Assembly (NCBI GenBank): GCA_016793445.1
Contig: JAEUME010000002.1
Coordinates: 498,501 to 562,500, forward strand
Direction of reading: 5' to 3'
Length of the DNA stretch: 64,000 nt
From: Hyphomicrobium sp.
GTDB taxonomy: Bacteria > Pseudomonadota > Alphaproteobacteria > Rhizobiales > Hyphomicrobiaceae
The notes beneath the pieces are model-generated. The model made no database searches. It had not been told where the DNA came from and was given only the letters and a program-made list of their open reading frames with translations. A program made the translations under genes and the position numbers. Shown here in pieces: positions 18,708-27,243 of this stretch. The stretch's first letter is position 1, and the number at the start of each line of letters is the position of its first letter.

Positions 18708-20252
18708 ATGGCCATCGAGAAGTCCGATGTGATGAACGCGCTGCGGCGTGTGCGCGGCCCTGAACTCGACAGCAATATCGTGGACCTCGGTCTCGTCTCC
18801 GAAATCATGATCAAAGACGGTCGCGTCTATTTCTCGATCACGGTGCCGGCCGCGCGCGCGGCCGACCTTGAAGATCTGCGTAAAGCTGCTGAGAAGGTCG
18901 TCTCCGACATCAAGGGCGTGTCTGGTGTCACCGCCGTGTTGACGGCTGAAGCCGCGCCCGGAACGGCACAAAGCGTCAAAAGCAGCTCTACGGGTGTCAC
19001 CAACCTCCTCGAACATCGCCGAGTGCAGGAGGCGCGCAATCGTGGCCTTACGGGCGATGGCGCGAGCCCGCGCAAGGCTGCGGCGCAGCCAACGGGGGGA
19101 TCTGCACGCCAGATCGAACCTATTTCCGGCGTGAAGCATGTCATCGCCGTGGCCTCTGGCAAGGGCGGTGTCGGCAAATCGACCACGGCTGCAAATCTGG
19201 CGCTCGGCCTAGAGGCCCTGGGCTTGAAGGTCGGCATTGTGGACGCCGACATCTACGGCCCTTCGCAGCCACGGTTGCTAGGCGTCTCTGGCCAGCCGCG
19301 CGTGAGCCAGGCCAAGACCATTCAGCCGCTCGAGGGATGGGGCCTTAAGGTCATGTCGATGGGCTTCATGGTGGACGAAGAAACACCGGTCGTCTGGCGC
19401 GGCCCCATGGTCGTTTCCGCCTTGAACCAGATGCTGCGCGAAACCGCCTGGGCGGATGACAGCGGCGATCTCGATGTGCTGGTCGTCGATATGCCGCCCG
19501 GTACCGGCGACGTACAACTTACCATCTCTCAAGCCATTCCTCTGTCGGGAGCGGTCATCGTCTCCACTCCGCAGGACCTCGCGCTGATCGATGCGCGCAA
19601 GGGCCTTGCCATGTTCAAGCGGCTGGAGGTACCCGTGCTCGGCATCATCGAGAACATGAGCTACTTCTCGTGTCCCTCGTGCGGAACGCGCTCGGACATT
19701 TTTGGACATGGCGGCGCACGCGAGGAAGCGGCAAAGCTTGGCGTGCCGTTTCTGGGAGAAGTGCCGCTGCACATGGACATCCGCGCCAAGTCGGACACGG
19801 GCAAGCCTGTCGTCGCGACCGATCCGGAAAGCCTGCATGCGCAGATCTACCGTGATATCGCCGCCAAGACCTGGACCGAGGTCGAACGCGCAAAAGGAAC
19901 CCTCACGCCGCCACCTGTCCTTGACGTGACGGACGATGGCCGCACCCTCAAGGCAGCATTCCCGGATGGCCGCTCGTTTGAACTACCCGCCGAAATGCTG
20001 CGCGTCATGAGCCCGTCCGCTGAAGTTCGCGGCCACTCGCCGGATCAACGCGTGACGGTGGCGCGCAAGAAGAACGTCCGCATCCGTGACCTCAAGGGCG
20101 TCGGAAACTACGCCACGCGGATTACCTTTGATGATGGCCATAGCACGGGGCTGTATACCTGGGGCTATCTCCACCTGCTCGGCAAGGAGAAGGACCAGCG
20201 CTGGAAGGCCTACCTCGACGAACTGACCGTCAAAGGCCTGTCGCGAGAGTAG
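18708..20252 (+). CDS. apbC: Mrp/NBP35 Fe-S carrier ATPase with MIP18 and DUF971 domains
   Basis: A 514-residue protein with three domains: an N-terminal MIP18/DUF59 domain (residues about 5-85), a Mrp-type P-loop ATPase (about 140-390) and a C-terminal DUF971 domain (about 405-505). Visible motifs are the deviant Walker A GKGGVGKST, DADIYGPSQPRLLG, DMPPGTGDVQLT and the cluster-binding C-P-S-C. The order MIP18-ATPase-DUF971 is that of chloroplast HCF101, an Fe-S scaffold for 4Fe-4S proteins. GGGAGA precedes the start. It probably loads Fe-S clusters onto client enzymes; it stands alone between mobA and a MarR gene. Confidence 0.92.
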   Translation: MAIEKSDVMNALRRVRGPELDSNIVDLGLVSEIMIKDGRVYFSITVPAARAADLEDLRKAAEKVVSDIKGVSGVTAVLTAEAAPGTAQSVKSSSTGVTNLLEHRRVQEARNRGLTGDGASPRKAAAQPTGGSARQIEPISGVKHVIAVASGKGGVGKSTTAANLALGLEALGLKVGIVDADIYGPSQPRLLGVSGQPRVSQAKTIQPLEGWGLKVMSMGFMVDEETPVVWRGPMVVSALNQMLRETAWADDSGDLDVLVVDMPPGTGDVQLTISQAIPLSGAVIVSTPQDLALIDARKGLAMFKRLEVPVLGIIENMSYFSCPSCGTRSDIFGHGGAREEAAKLGVPFLGEVPLHMDIRAKSDTGKPVVATDPESLHAQIYRDIAAKTWTEVERAKGTLTPPPVLDVTDDGRTLKAAFPDGRSFELPAEMLRVMSPSAEVRGHSPDQRVTVARKKNVRIRDLKGVGNYATRITFDDGHSTGLYTWGYLHLLGKEKDQRWKAYLDELTVKGLSRE

Positions 20253-20422
20253 CGCTCAGCGGACTGCCACGTTCCGTTTCACGATTTTCCGCGCAAGATG
20301 CGCCAGGATTTTGCGCGTCGATAATATTTGCGGGAATAACGGATAGTCCTGACGCGTTCATATTTTATCCTGCCAGTTGCGCATTTCCTGCGGGCCAATC
20401 ATTCATTGAGGGGAATAGACCC

Positions 20423-20893
20423 ATGGCTCAGACCAAGCCGATTTCAGATCTTGATATTTCCAGCGTGGAAGGTCTGGCGCACAGCCTCCACAGGGCGAGC
20501 CAGTACATGGACGATCTGTTTGCCGCCGCCACCGTCGGGCAGGATCTGACCGCCCGCCAGCTCGTTGTGCTGGAAATCGTTGCCCGGGAGGATCGTCCCA
20601 GCCAGACCACGATCTGCGCGCGTTCGGGCATCGACCGCTCGACGATTGCCGACATGGTTCGCCGCCTCGTCAGGAAGGGCTACCTGGCCCGCCGCCGCAG
20701 CCGGGCAGATGCGCGCCGGTATGCGGTGCAACTCACCGATGAGGGCCGCAAGGCGCTGGAGCGTGCCCTTCCCATCGCGCGAAACCTGGAGACTGAAATT
20801 GCCTCGCGCCTGCCGGAAAAGCAGCGTCAGCATTTCTTCACCGCGCTGCAGCGTATTCTGGACAAACCAGAAAAAGGCGCCGACGCCGCCTGA
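20423..20893 (+). CDS. MarR-family transcriptional regulator
   Basis: A 156-residue winged-helix regulator. The recognition region is SQTTICARSGIDRSTIADM, followed by a basic wing (KGYLARRRSRADARRYAVQL). GAGGGG precedes the ATG. A DHA2-type exporter gene begins 113 bases downstream on the same strand, the usual MarR-exporter pairing, so it may control that transporter. The ligand is unknown. Confidence 0.9.
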   Translation: MAQTKPISDLDISSVEGLAHSLHRASQYMDDLFAAATVGQDLTARQLVVLEIVAREDRPSQTTICARSGIDRSTIADMVRRLVRKGYLARRRSRADARRYAVQLTDEGRKALERALPIARNLETEIASRLPEKQRQHFFTALQRILDKPEKGADAA

Positions 20894-21006
20894 GCAGGTT
20901 TGCCTGAGGGTTCTTTCGCCACACAACCTGGCAAGCCAGTCTGCGGCCATGCCGTGCGACCGAAGATGAGCGTGAAGCTGCCAGCAGGCGTGATACACAT
21001 CCCGCC

Positions 21007-22458
21007 ATGCTCGAAGTCCTCCGGCGCAACACCGTTCCGCTTATCGTTGCAACAGCCCTTTTCATGGCCAATCTCGACGCGACCGTGCTGTCGACGTCGC
21101 TGCCGGCGATTGCGCGCGATCTCGGTCTCAATCCAATCCACCTGAAACTTGCGCTCACCACCTATCTGCTGGCTCTTGCGGTATTCATCCCGGCGTCGGG
21201 ATGGGCGGCCGACCGCTTCGGACCAAAAAACGTGTTCCGCGCCGCCATGGCTGTTTTCGCGCTGGGTTCGATCTTCTGCGGACTGTCGAGCAGTCTTGGC
21301 GCGCTCGTCGCCTCACGCGTCGTGCAGGGCATTGGCGGTGCGATGATGATGCCTGTTGGACGGCTCATCGTATGGCGCAGCGTGCCAAAGTCGGAGATCA
21401 TCGCGGCGGCCGCCTGGCTTACCATCCCTGCACTTATGGGCCCGGTGCTCGGGCCGCTGCTTGGCGGTTTCATTTCCACCTATTTCAATTGGCGGTGGAT
21501 CTTCTGGATCAACGTGCCGGTAGCGGCGGCCGGGATCTTTCTCGTCACACGCTTCATCCCCGACATCCGCGTCGCTAACAAAGAGGATTTCGACTTCAAG
21601 GGCTTTCTGCTGATCGGTCCGGGCCTGTCGATGTTCCTGACAGGAGCGACGCTACTGGGCCTCGATCTCGTGCCCCACGACGTGGTCGCCGCCTTGCTGC
21701 TGGCAGGCGCCGGTCTGATAGGGGCCTACGTCTGGTATGCGCTTTATGCGAAACGGCCTATTATCGACCTGCGGTTGCTTGGCGTGCCGACGTTTTTTGC
21801 CGGCGTCATGGGCGGCTTTCTGTTCCGCACGGGCATAGGCGCAGCGCCCTTTCTCTTGCCGCTATTGTTCCAGGAGGGTTTCGGGCTGACGCCGTTCCAG
21901 TCAGGCCTGCTGATCTTCGCCACCGGCTTTGGCGCGATGTTCATGAAGACACAGGCGGCACGCATTCTGCGGCGTTGGGGCTATCGCAACGTGCTTATCG
22001 CCAATGCCCTCATCGCCGCCATCTTCTCAGCGTTGCCCGCCGTGTTCACCAGCGCGACGCCAGCCCTGCTGATGAGCGGGATATTTCTGGCGGGCGGGCT
22101 GTCGCGGTCGCTGCAGTTCACGGGCCTCAACACGCTGTCTTTCGCCGACATCCCTGAGAAAAGGCTATCGCAAGCCACAAGTTTCGCCTCCGTGGTGCAG
22201 GAGTTGTCGGGCGCGGTTGGCGTGTCGGTCGCCGCGCTGGGGCTCGAGATCATGATGCGCATCGATGGCACGAGCGCCATGACGCCCGCGATCTTCCCGC
22301 CGGTGTTCTTGTCCATCGCGCTGATCTCGGGGCTGTCGGCGGCGCTGTTTGCCTGGAAGCTCGATCCGGATGCGGGCGCGGCGCTGCTGGTGAGGCCCGC
22401 CTCCAAACGCGAGGTGGCCGTTGAGGAGTCGGCCGACGCCGATGCGGGGCGCCTTTGA
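21007..22458 (+). CDS. MFS drug exporter, DHA2 (EmrB/QacA) family
   Basis: A 483-residue transporter with about 14 hydrophobic helices. The helix 2-3 loop GWAADRFGPKNVFRAAM is the MFS motif A, and NLDATVLSTSLPAIARDL is the DHA2 motif at the end of helix 1. Helix 5 has GPVLGPLLGGFISTYFNWRW. It should export hydrophobic or toxic compounds by proton antiport. The MarR gene upstream is its likely regulator. No membrane-fusion partner is adjacent. Confidence 0.9.
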   Translation: MLEVLRRNTVPLIVATALFMANLDATVLSTSLPAIARDLGLNPIHLKLALTTYLLALAVFIPASGWAADRFGPKNVFRAAMAVFALGSIFCGLSSSLGALVASRVVQGIGGAMMMPVGRLIVWRSVPKSEIIAAAAWLTIPALMGPVLGPLLGGFISTYFNWRWIFWINVPVAAAGIFLVTRFIPDIRVANKEDFDFKGFLLIGPGLSMFLTGATLLGLDLVPHDVVAALLLAGAGLIGAYVWYALYAKRPIIDLRLLGVPTFFAGVMGGFLFRTGIGAAPFLLPLLFQEGFGLTPFQSGLLIFATGFGAMFMKTQAARILRRWGYRNVLIANALIAAIFSALPAVFTSATPALLMSGIFLAGGLSRSLQFTGLNTLSFADIPEKRLSQATSFASVVQELSGAVGVSVAALGLEIMMRIDGTSAMTPAIFPPVFLSIALISGLSAALFAWKLDPDAGAALLVRPASKREVAVEESADADAGRL

Positions 22459-22465
22459 CCCATGC

Positions 22466-22598
22466 GCGTCCGGCCGGCTCGACGAAGGAGAGTCGGACGC
22501 GCCATTATGGGCCTGCGTCCGGCCGGCTCGACGAAGGAGAGTCGGACGCGCCATTATGGGCCTGCGTCCGGCCGGCTCAGGAGAGCCGGACGCGCCAT
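22466..22598. repeat. 49-base tandem repeat of hairpin units after the MFS gene
   Basis: Two full 49-base units begin at 22466 and 22515, and a shortened third begins at 22564. Each contains GCGTCCGGCCGGCTC followed by GTCGGACGCGCC, which pair into a hairpin; the third keeps compensating bases (GCCGGACGC). The array starts eight bases after the MFS stop codon. It may stabilise or terminate the message, or be a slipped-strand duplication. Confidence 0.8.
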
Positions 22599-22604
22599 GC
22601 AACA

Positions 22605-22641
22605 AAGCCGCGCTTTCCGGAATGATCGGAAAACGCGGCTT
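22605..22641. terminator. Probable terminator hairpin after the MFS gene
   Basis: AAGCCGCGCTTTCCG pairs with CGGAAAACGCGGCTT with one mismatch around a short loop. The stem is strong but no clear T-run follows, so termination is likely rather than certain. It lies directly after the tandem hairpin repeats. Confidence 0.5.
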
Positions 22642-22765
22642 GTGCTTTGAGCTGATCTGCTGGTTGGCTCAGGTCGCGGCGGTACGTATCGAGGCGCACA
22701 GCACAGCCTTGGTCCGCAGAAACCACGGACCGTGGGCGGTATCCCTTGCGTGACGATCGTGCCCG

Positions 22766-23311
22766 TTACGCTGCCTTGGCTTCACGCCGGCGGGGGGCCG
22801 CCTTCGCGCGCACCTTCACGGACTTTGCAGCCGGAAGGAACACGACGTCGGAAGCCCGCGTCGTCTGGATCGCGGCCTCGCGCGCTGCGAAGGCATCCGC
22901 CAAGGCGAACATGGCGGCGTGCGGGTCAAGCCCGGCGCAACCACGAACGTCCACCGCGACGAACTCGCTCTTGGGGTTCGCCTGGAACGACAGATGACCG
23001 ATACCCAGCACGGCCACGCCAGAAAGCGTGCCGTCCGCGAGGCGGCTGATCTCGATGGCGCGCGGCTGCTTGCCGAGCGCACCGAGCGCAACCTTGAGCG
23101 CGCGCTCGGCTGACTTGGCGTCACCCAGCCGCGAGGCTCCATGCAGATCAATGAAAAGGTTCCGTCCTGAACCCTTGGCGCCTGGAGCGGCGGTTACCGC
23201 GACAGACTCGTTGCGCACATCAGACGCAACTTCACAGTGATCTTCCTTTTGGGCGGTGCTTGAACGAGTCAAGTCCATCCCCAATTGGAAGAGGGCGTCA
23301 TTATAGGCCAT
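22766..23311 (-). CDS. SpeD-like protein lacking the pyruvoyl serine
   Basis: A 181-residue protein whose middle (about residues 48-148) matches the prokaryotic S-adenosylmethionine decarboxylase fold: RNLFIDLHGASRL, then GVAVLGIGHLSFQANP, then AVDVRGCAGLDP. In active enzymes the segment reads ESHLSIHTWPE, with Ser as pyruvoyl precursor and a second catalytic His. Here those positions are Gly (GIGHLS) and Gln (SFQ), while the later Cys is kept. It therefore should neither self-cleave nor decarboxylate. The start at 23311 has a very strong ribosome site (GGGGAGGG); longer upstream frames lack support. The C-terminal tail is Lys/Arg/Ala-rich. A regulatory or ligand-binding role is inferred. Confidence 0.75.
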   Translation of the reverse strand: MAYNDALFQLGMDLTRSSTAQKEDHCEVASDVRNESVAVTAAPGAKGSGRNLFIDLHGASRLGDAKSAERALKVALGALGKQPRAIEISRLADGTLSGVAVLGIGHLSFQANPKSEFVAVDVRGCAGLDPHAAMFALADAFAAREAAIQTTRASDVVFLPAAKSVKVRAKAAPRRREAKAA

Positions 23312-23580
23312 AAGACCCTCCCCAACCAGCAGACAGCGTTTGACTCGCCCGCTCCTTACCTCATTGGTTCTGGAAAACCTCGACCATGCTGGCAGGTGGA
23401 CAGACGAGAGAGGGTGCATATGAGGCCAGTCGCCCCCCCATGCAAGATATTTTTTGCCCCCCGGCACACTTTTTTTTGTCTCGTCTTTACGCAGGCTTAA
23501 TCATCATTTTGTCACAGCGCCACGCGCCGTTCTTTTAGTGCCGCCGTGACACGTCATGCGAAAGGGTTTTGAGCGCGCGC
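23312..23580. other. Gene-free stretch upstream of the SpeD-like gene
   Basis: It contains several homopolymer runs (a T8 run near 23470, and C6 to C7 runs) but no convincing gene. It ends in a strong plus-strand terminator although no plus-strand gene precedes it, which leaves room for an unannotated small RNA. Confidence 0.35.
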
Positions 23581-23604
23581 GGTGCGCGATTTCGCGCACC
23601 TTTT
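23581..23604 (+). terminator. Strong plus-strand terminator with no gene before it
   Basis: GGTGCGCG and CGCGCACC form an eight-base stem around ATTT, followed directly by TTTT. The T-run is only on the plus-strand side. The nearest upstream plus-strand gene ends more than 1 kb away, at 22458. It could end a small RNA or antisense transcript, or simply block read-through into the AsmA gene. Confidence 0.5.
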
Positions 23605-23650
23605 CGAGACTGAACCAGCGGCTGAATTGGGTGGTCGGAAGAAGCCAGCG

Positions 23651-25972
23651 TCACTTCTTGAACAAGTTGTTGAGCAGGTCCTTGGTCTTTACCGAGCCTG
23701 TCGAACCGTTCTTGCCCAGCAGCTCTTCTGCGATCTCGTTGGCATTCTTGCCTTTGAACTTCTTGCCGATCTGTTTGACCGTATCGACAACCTTGTCCGG
23801 GTTGGCAAGGACGCCACTCAGGTCCGGCTCGATCTTAGGCTTGTCCCAGGAGCCGGATATGCGCACCGGCACTTCCAGACCTGAAAGATCCGTTTTGCCC
23901 TGCTGACCCTCCAGACTCGCCACGAGCTTGGGTTTGACTGTGTAGTCGACCGTGCGCGGCGGCATCTGCACGCTGCCGGCGCCGGTCACGCGCAGGAGCG
24001 GGCTCGTCATGCGCAGATCCTGATTCTGGGCGACGCCGTTGGTGATGGTGAAGCTGGCCGCCAGTTCGCTGAAGTCAGTCTTCTCCGACGGCGCCTGCTT
24101 GAGGGCGGAAAGGTCACCCTGGCTCACGCCGCGGATGGCGCCCGGCAAGTTGAAGCCGACAATTGCGCCATCGGCGAAGGTGAAGTCCGCTTTGCCGTTG
24201 AGCGCTTGAACCATCTGGAGCTGATTGCCGCCGCGCGTTGCAATTTGCAGGGCCACACGCGCTTTGCCTGCCAGCCATTTCATGTCGGCGGCATCCTTCA
24301 GGAAGGGCAGCGCGGAGATCCCCTCGAGCGTGAAGTTGGCGCCAACACCCGGCGCAGTTGCAGTGGCGTCAACGTTGAGGAAGCCCTTGCCCTGTCCCTC
24401 GTAGAGCTGAATGTTGTCGAAGGAGGTCTTGAGCACCTTGTTCTTGAGCCCGATGGTCAGCGCAGACTGACCGACCTTGATGTTGTGGAACAGCAGCTGG
24501 CCGACGCGCAGCTTGGCATCTGCATCGGCCACGCCGAGCAGGCCGAGGTCGATAGGCGCGCTCGACCAGCCCGCGCGGCTTTCGTAACCCTGGACCTTGG
24601 GACCTGTGGCGGGCCTGCTGAGCAGCTGTTCGATGGCGTCCTGACCGCCCTTCATCCCGCCAGCGGGGGCTTGGGCTCCGCCGCCCGGGGCCTTGGGTGC
24701 TGGCGAGGGCGGTGCGGCTCCAGGTTCGCCGAGGTACTTGTTGAGATCGAGCTCCGAGATTTGCAGATTGGCCTGCACATAAGGCCGTGCCCCGCCTGTC
24801 GTCACGGTTGCCTCGCCCTTGGCCGTGGCTCCGTCGAGATTGATGGTGGCGCCGGTGAGGCTCGTGACGTTACCGTTGGTCTTGAGGTTGCCCGCGATCG
24901 ACAACGGGCCAAGTCCGCTGACCTGGGGCACACGTGTGCCAAGCCAACCCGCCAGTCCCTTCACCGACGTGCTCGTGAGCGTGACCTTGCCTTCCAGATC
25001 CGCGCCGTCACCAACCTGTAGTTCGCCGTCGTACGTGGCGTTGATGTGCGGGTTGACGGCGCTGAAAATCAGGCGCGCGGGCTTTTCTTCCAGCACCATG
25101 CGGACCGGAGAAACGCGGCCGTTGAATTCGGTCTTCTGGCCCTGCCAGGAGAAATCGCCGTCTGCGGAGAGCGCGCTGCTCAGCGATTTCAGATTGATCT
25201 TCATGTTGACGGCGCTGACCGATTGCGTCTTGCCAGTGCGCTCGTCCGTGTAGCGCAATGTGCCATCCTCGACGCGCACGTCATCGAGCTCCAGGTGTTC
25301 GACTTCGGAAAGTTTAGTTGGCAGCCGAAGACCCGGCGTGCTCCGCGCAACGTTGGGCGCGTCCGTCGCTGTGGCTCCCGCGGCGCCGTTGGCGTCGGCT
25401 TGCGCGTACCGTGCGAGGCCTTGAGCCTGCGCGAACGTCCAGTTCTTGCCACCCTGCTTGTCGACGCGCAGATCGAACACGGGTTGGCGCAAGATGAGGC
25501 GGCGCACCTCGACCTGACGGTTGAGGAGCGGCATCGTCTTGATGTTAACGTCCAGCTCTTTCATGCTGACGAGGGTTGCGGGCGAACCCGGCGGACCGGA
25601 CAGCGTGACGTCGTGCAGCCGCACGCCAAGGCCGGGATAGAACGAGAAAGCCGCCGGACCGGCGACGATCAGATCACGTCCGGTCTTGTCTTTCACCTGC
25701 TCGGCGATTGTCTGGCGGATCAGATCGCTTGGCGGATTGAGCACGAGATAGCCGATACCCGCGCCCGCGACGACAAACACAAACGCGAACGTGTAGAGCA
25801 GCCCCGTCAGCAGGCCCCCGCCGCGCTTGCGCCGCTCTTTCGGAGCGCCAGGACGGCTGGGTCGCATATGAGGCGGTGGCTGGCCCCGGCGCGGGGCCGG
25901 CATGGGGCCACGCTCGTTGCTCGGCCGATAGGCGGAGAGTGGCGGCGGAACGGGCGGTCTTTGGTTCGTCAT
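23651..25972 (-). CDS. AsmA-family envelope protein
   Basis: A 773-residue inner-membrane-anchored periplasmic protein. A Pro/Arg-rich cytoplasmic tail (1-50) precedes one membrane helix (about 53-77). The AsmA N-terminal region follows (VKDKTGRDLIVAGPAAFSFYPGLGVRL), then long beta-rich repeats, and the AsmA C-terminal domain (about 600-740, ISALPFLKDAADMKWLAGKA onward). A Pro/Gly/Ala linker occurs near 425-450. AsmA-like proteins are bridge-type lipid-transfer candidates affecting outer-membrane lipid balance. It is probably single-gene; the plus-strand frames are shadows. Confidence 0.9.
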   Translation of the reverse strand: MTNQRPPVPPPLSAYRPSNERGPMPAPRRGQPPPHMRPSRPGAPKERRKRGGGLLTGLLYTFAFVFVVAGAGIGYLVLNPPSDLIRQTIAEQVKDKTGRDLIVAGPAAFSFYPGLGVRLHDVTLSGPPGSPATLVSMKELDVNIKTMPLLNRQVEVRRLILRQPVFDLRVDKQGGKNWTFAQAQGLARYAQADANGAAGATATDAPNVARSTPGLRLPTKLSEVEHLELDDVRVEDGTLRYTDERTGKTQSVSAVNMKINLKSLSSALSADGDFSWQGQKTEFNGRVSPVRMVLEEKPARLIFSAVNPHINATYDGELQVGDGADLEGKVTLTSTSVKGLAGWLGTRVPQVSGLGPLSIAGNLKTNGNVTSLTGATINLDGATAKGEATVTTGGARPYVQANLQISELDLNKYLGEPGAAPPSPAPKAPGGGAQAPAGGMKGGQDAIEQLLSRPATGPKVQGYESRAGWSSAPIDLGLLGVADADAKLRVGQLLFHNIKVGQSALTIGLKNKVLKTSFDNIQLYEGQGKGFLNVDATATAPGVGANFTLEGISALPFLKDAADMKWLAGKARVALQIATRGGNQLQMVQALNGKADFTFADGAIVGFNLPGAIRGVSQGDLSALKQAPSEKTDFSELAASFTITNGVAQNQDLRMTSPLLRVTGAGSVQMPPRTVDYTVKPKLVASLEGQQGKTDLSGLEVPVRISGSWDKPKIEPDLSGVLANPDKVVDTVKQIGKKFKGKNANEIAEELLGKNGSTGSVKTKDLLNNLFKK

Positions 25973-26246
25973 CGGTCACGCCTCGAAATCTAAGTCCTGA
26001 CGCCCGTCTTCGTGGGGGGCGCACAATTATCTTCGATTCTCTATCGTTGATGATTATGTCACTGCAAAGCCAAGGCGTTCCAGCGTCAATCCTGGTCTTT
26101 TCCACCATACGTCCGATAAGGTGATGTGCGCGGAAAGTGCCAAGGCGCATCAAATGGGCGTTGTTGCCGCACTTGACCAACATATTCGTGCCAAACCATG
26201 CGATATCGTCCCGCGCGGGTTCCCGACCTCATGGAGCATATGAAGA

Positions 26247-27083
26247 ATGTCAGCTAAGCGTTGCTACGTATTACCGATTGCAGCAGCCTGCATGTCGGTG
26301 TTCTGGGCGATTTCCAGCGTCCCTGCCATGGCCGCATCGTGCGGGAGTTCGGGCGCGGGATTTGCCGACTGGCTCTCGGGATTCAAGCAGCGCGCCGCAG
26401 CTAAGGGCATTTCGGCGCGCACCATCAATTCCGCACTGTCTGGGGTGAGTTACGATCCAAAGGTGGTCCGGCTCGATCGCAGTCAGCATTCCTTCAAGTT
26501 GTCGTTCGAGCAGTTCTATCGCCGCCGTGTCGACGACGCGATGATTGCCAAGGGCCGCCGGCTGATGAAAACGCACGCCGGTACGCTCAACGCCATCGAG
26601 AAGCGCTTTGGTGTTCCGGGCGCCGTCGTGGTCGCGATCTGGGGTCTGGAAACCGCATACGGCGCGCAAAAGGGTGGCCAAATGTCGATCGTGAGATCGT
26701 TGGCGACGCTGGCGTACGATTGCCGCCGCTCAGCATTCTTCGAAAAAGAGTTGCTCGCGGCGCTGAAGATCATCGACCGGGGCGATATGGCGGCCAGCCA
26801 GTTGGTCGGCGGCTGGGCAGGTGAGATCGGACAGACGCAGTTCCTTCCAGATGCCTACGTCAAGTACGCCGTCGATTTCGACGGCAACGGGCGGCGCGAT
26901 CTCATTCACAGCTCAGCGGACGTGCTGGCCTCCACGGCCAACTTCCTCAAGGGTCATGGTTGGCAACGCGGCGCGGGCTGGGGGCCTGGCACGGCCAACT
27001 ACAACGTCATCCGGGAGTGGAACAAGGCCGAGGTCTATGTGAAGACCATTTCGGTCATGGCCGATAAGTTGGACGGTCGCTGA
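26247..27083 (+). CDS. Lytic murein transglycosylase, MltB-like
   Basis: A 278-residue exported enzyme that cleaves the glycan of peptidoglycan with anhydro-sugar formation. The signal peptide ends around residue 30 (PAMAA). The SLT_2 domain follows: LDRSQHSFKLSFEQFY, the catalytic Glu in WGLETAYGAQ (about residue 133), IGQTQFLPDAYVKYAVDFDGNG and DVLASTANFLKGHGW. The C-terminal peptidoglycan-binding domain often found is absent. GGAG lies 11 bases before the ATG; the ATG six bases upstream is out of frame and stops at once. Confidence 0.92.
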   Translation: MSAKRCYVLPIAAACMSVFWAISSVPAMAASCGSSGAGFADWLSGFKQRAAAKGISARTINSALSGVSYDPKVVRLDRSQHSFKLSFEQFYRRRVDDAMIAKGRRLMKTHAGTLNAIEKRFGVPGAVVVAIWGLETAYGAQKGGQMSIVRSLATLAYDCRRSAFFEKELLAALKIIDRGDMAASQLVGGWAGEIGQTQFLPDAYVKYAVDFDGNGRRDLIHSSADVLASTANFLKGHGWQRGAGWGPGTANYNVIREWNKAEVYVKTISVMADKLDGR

Positions 27084-27243
27084 CCTCCATCCAGCTCTCC
27101 CTCTTACTGAATGACGTTCACGCAGAACGGCAGGTGGGCAAAGTAAGCAATTATTTTCGCACGCATAATCCGATTGGTTAACCTTCGAGAGCGTACAAGA
27201 AACAGCAACGGTCTGTACGCACTATCAGTCGGCTGATTTGCCA

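Noticed and set aside
22466..22598. Tandem repeats considered as a CRISPR array
   Set aside because: Units are head-to-tail with no variable spacers, and no cas genes are present.
22766..23311. Active S-adenosylmethionine decarboxylase (speD)
   Set aside because: The pyruvoyl-forming Ser and a catalytic His are replaced by Gly and Gln.
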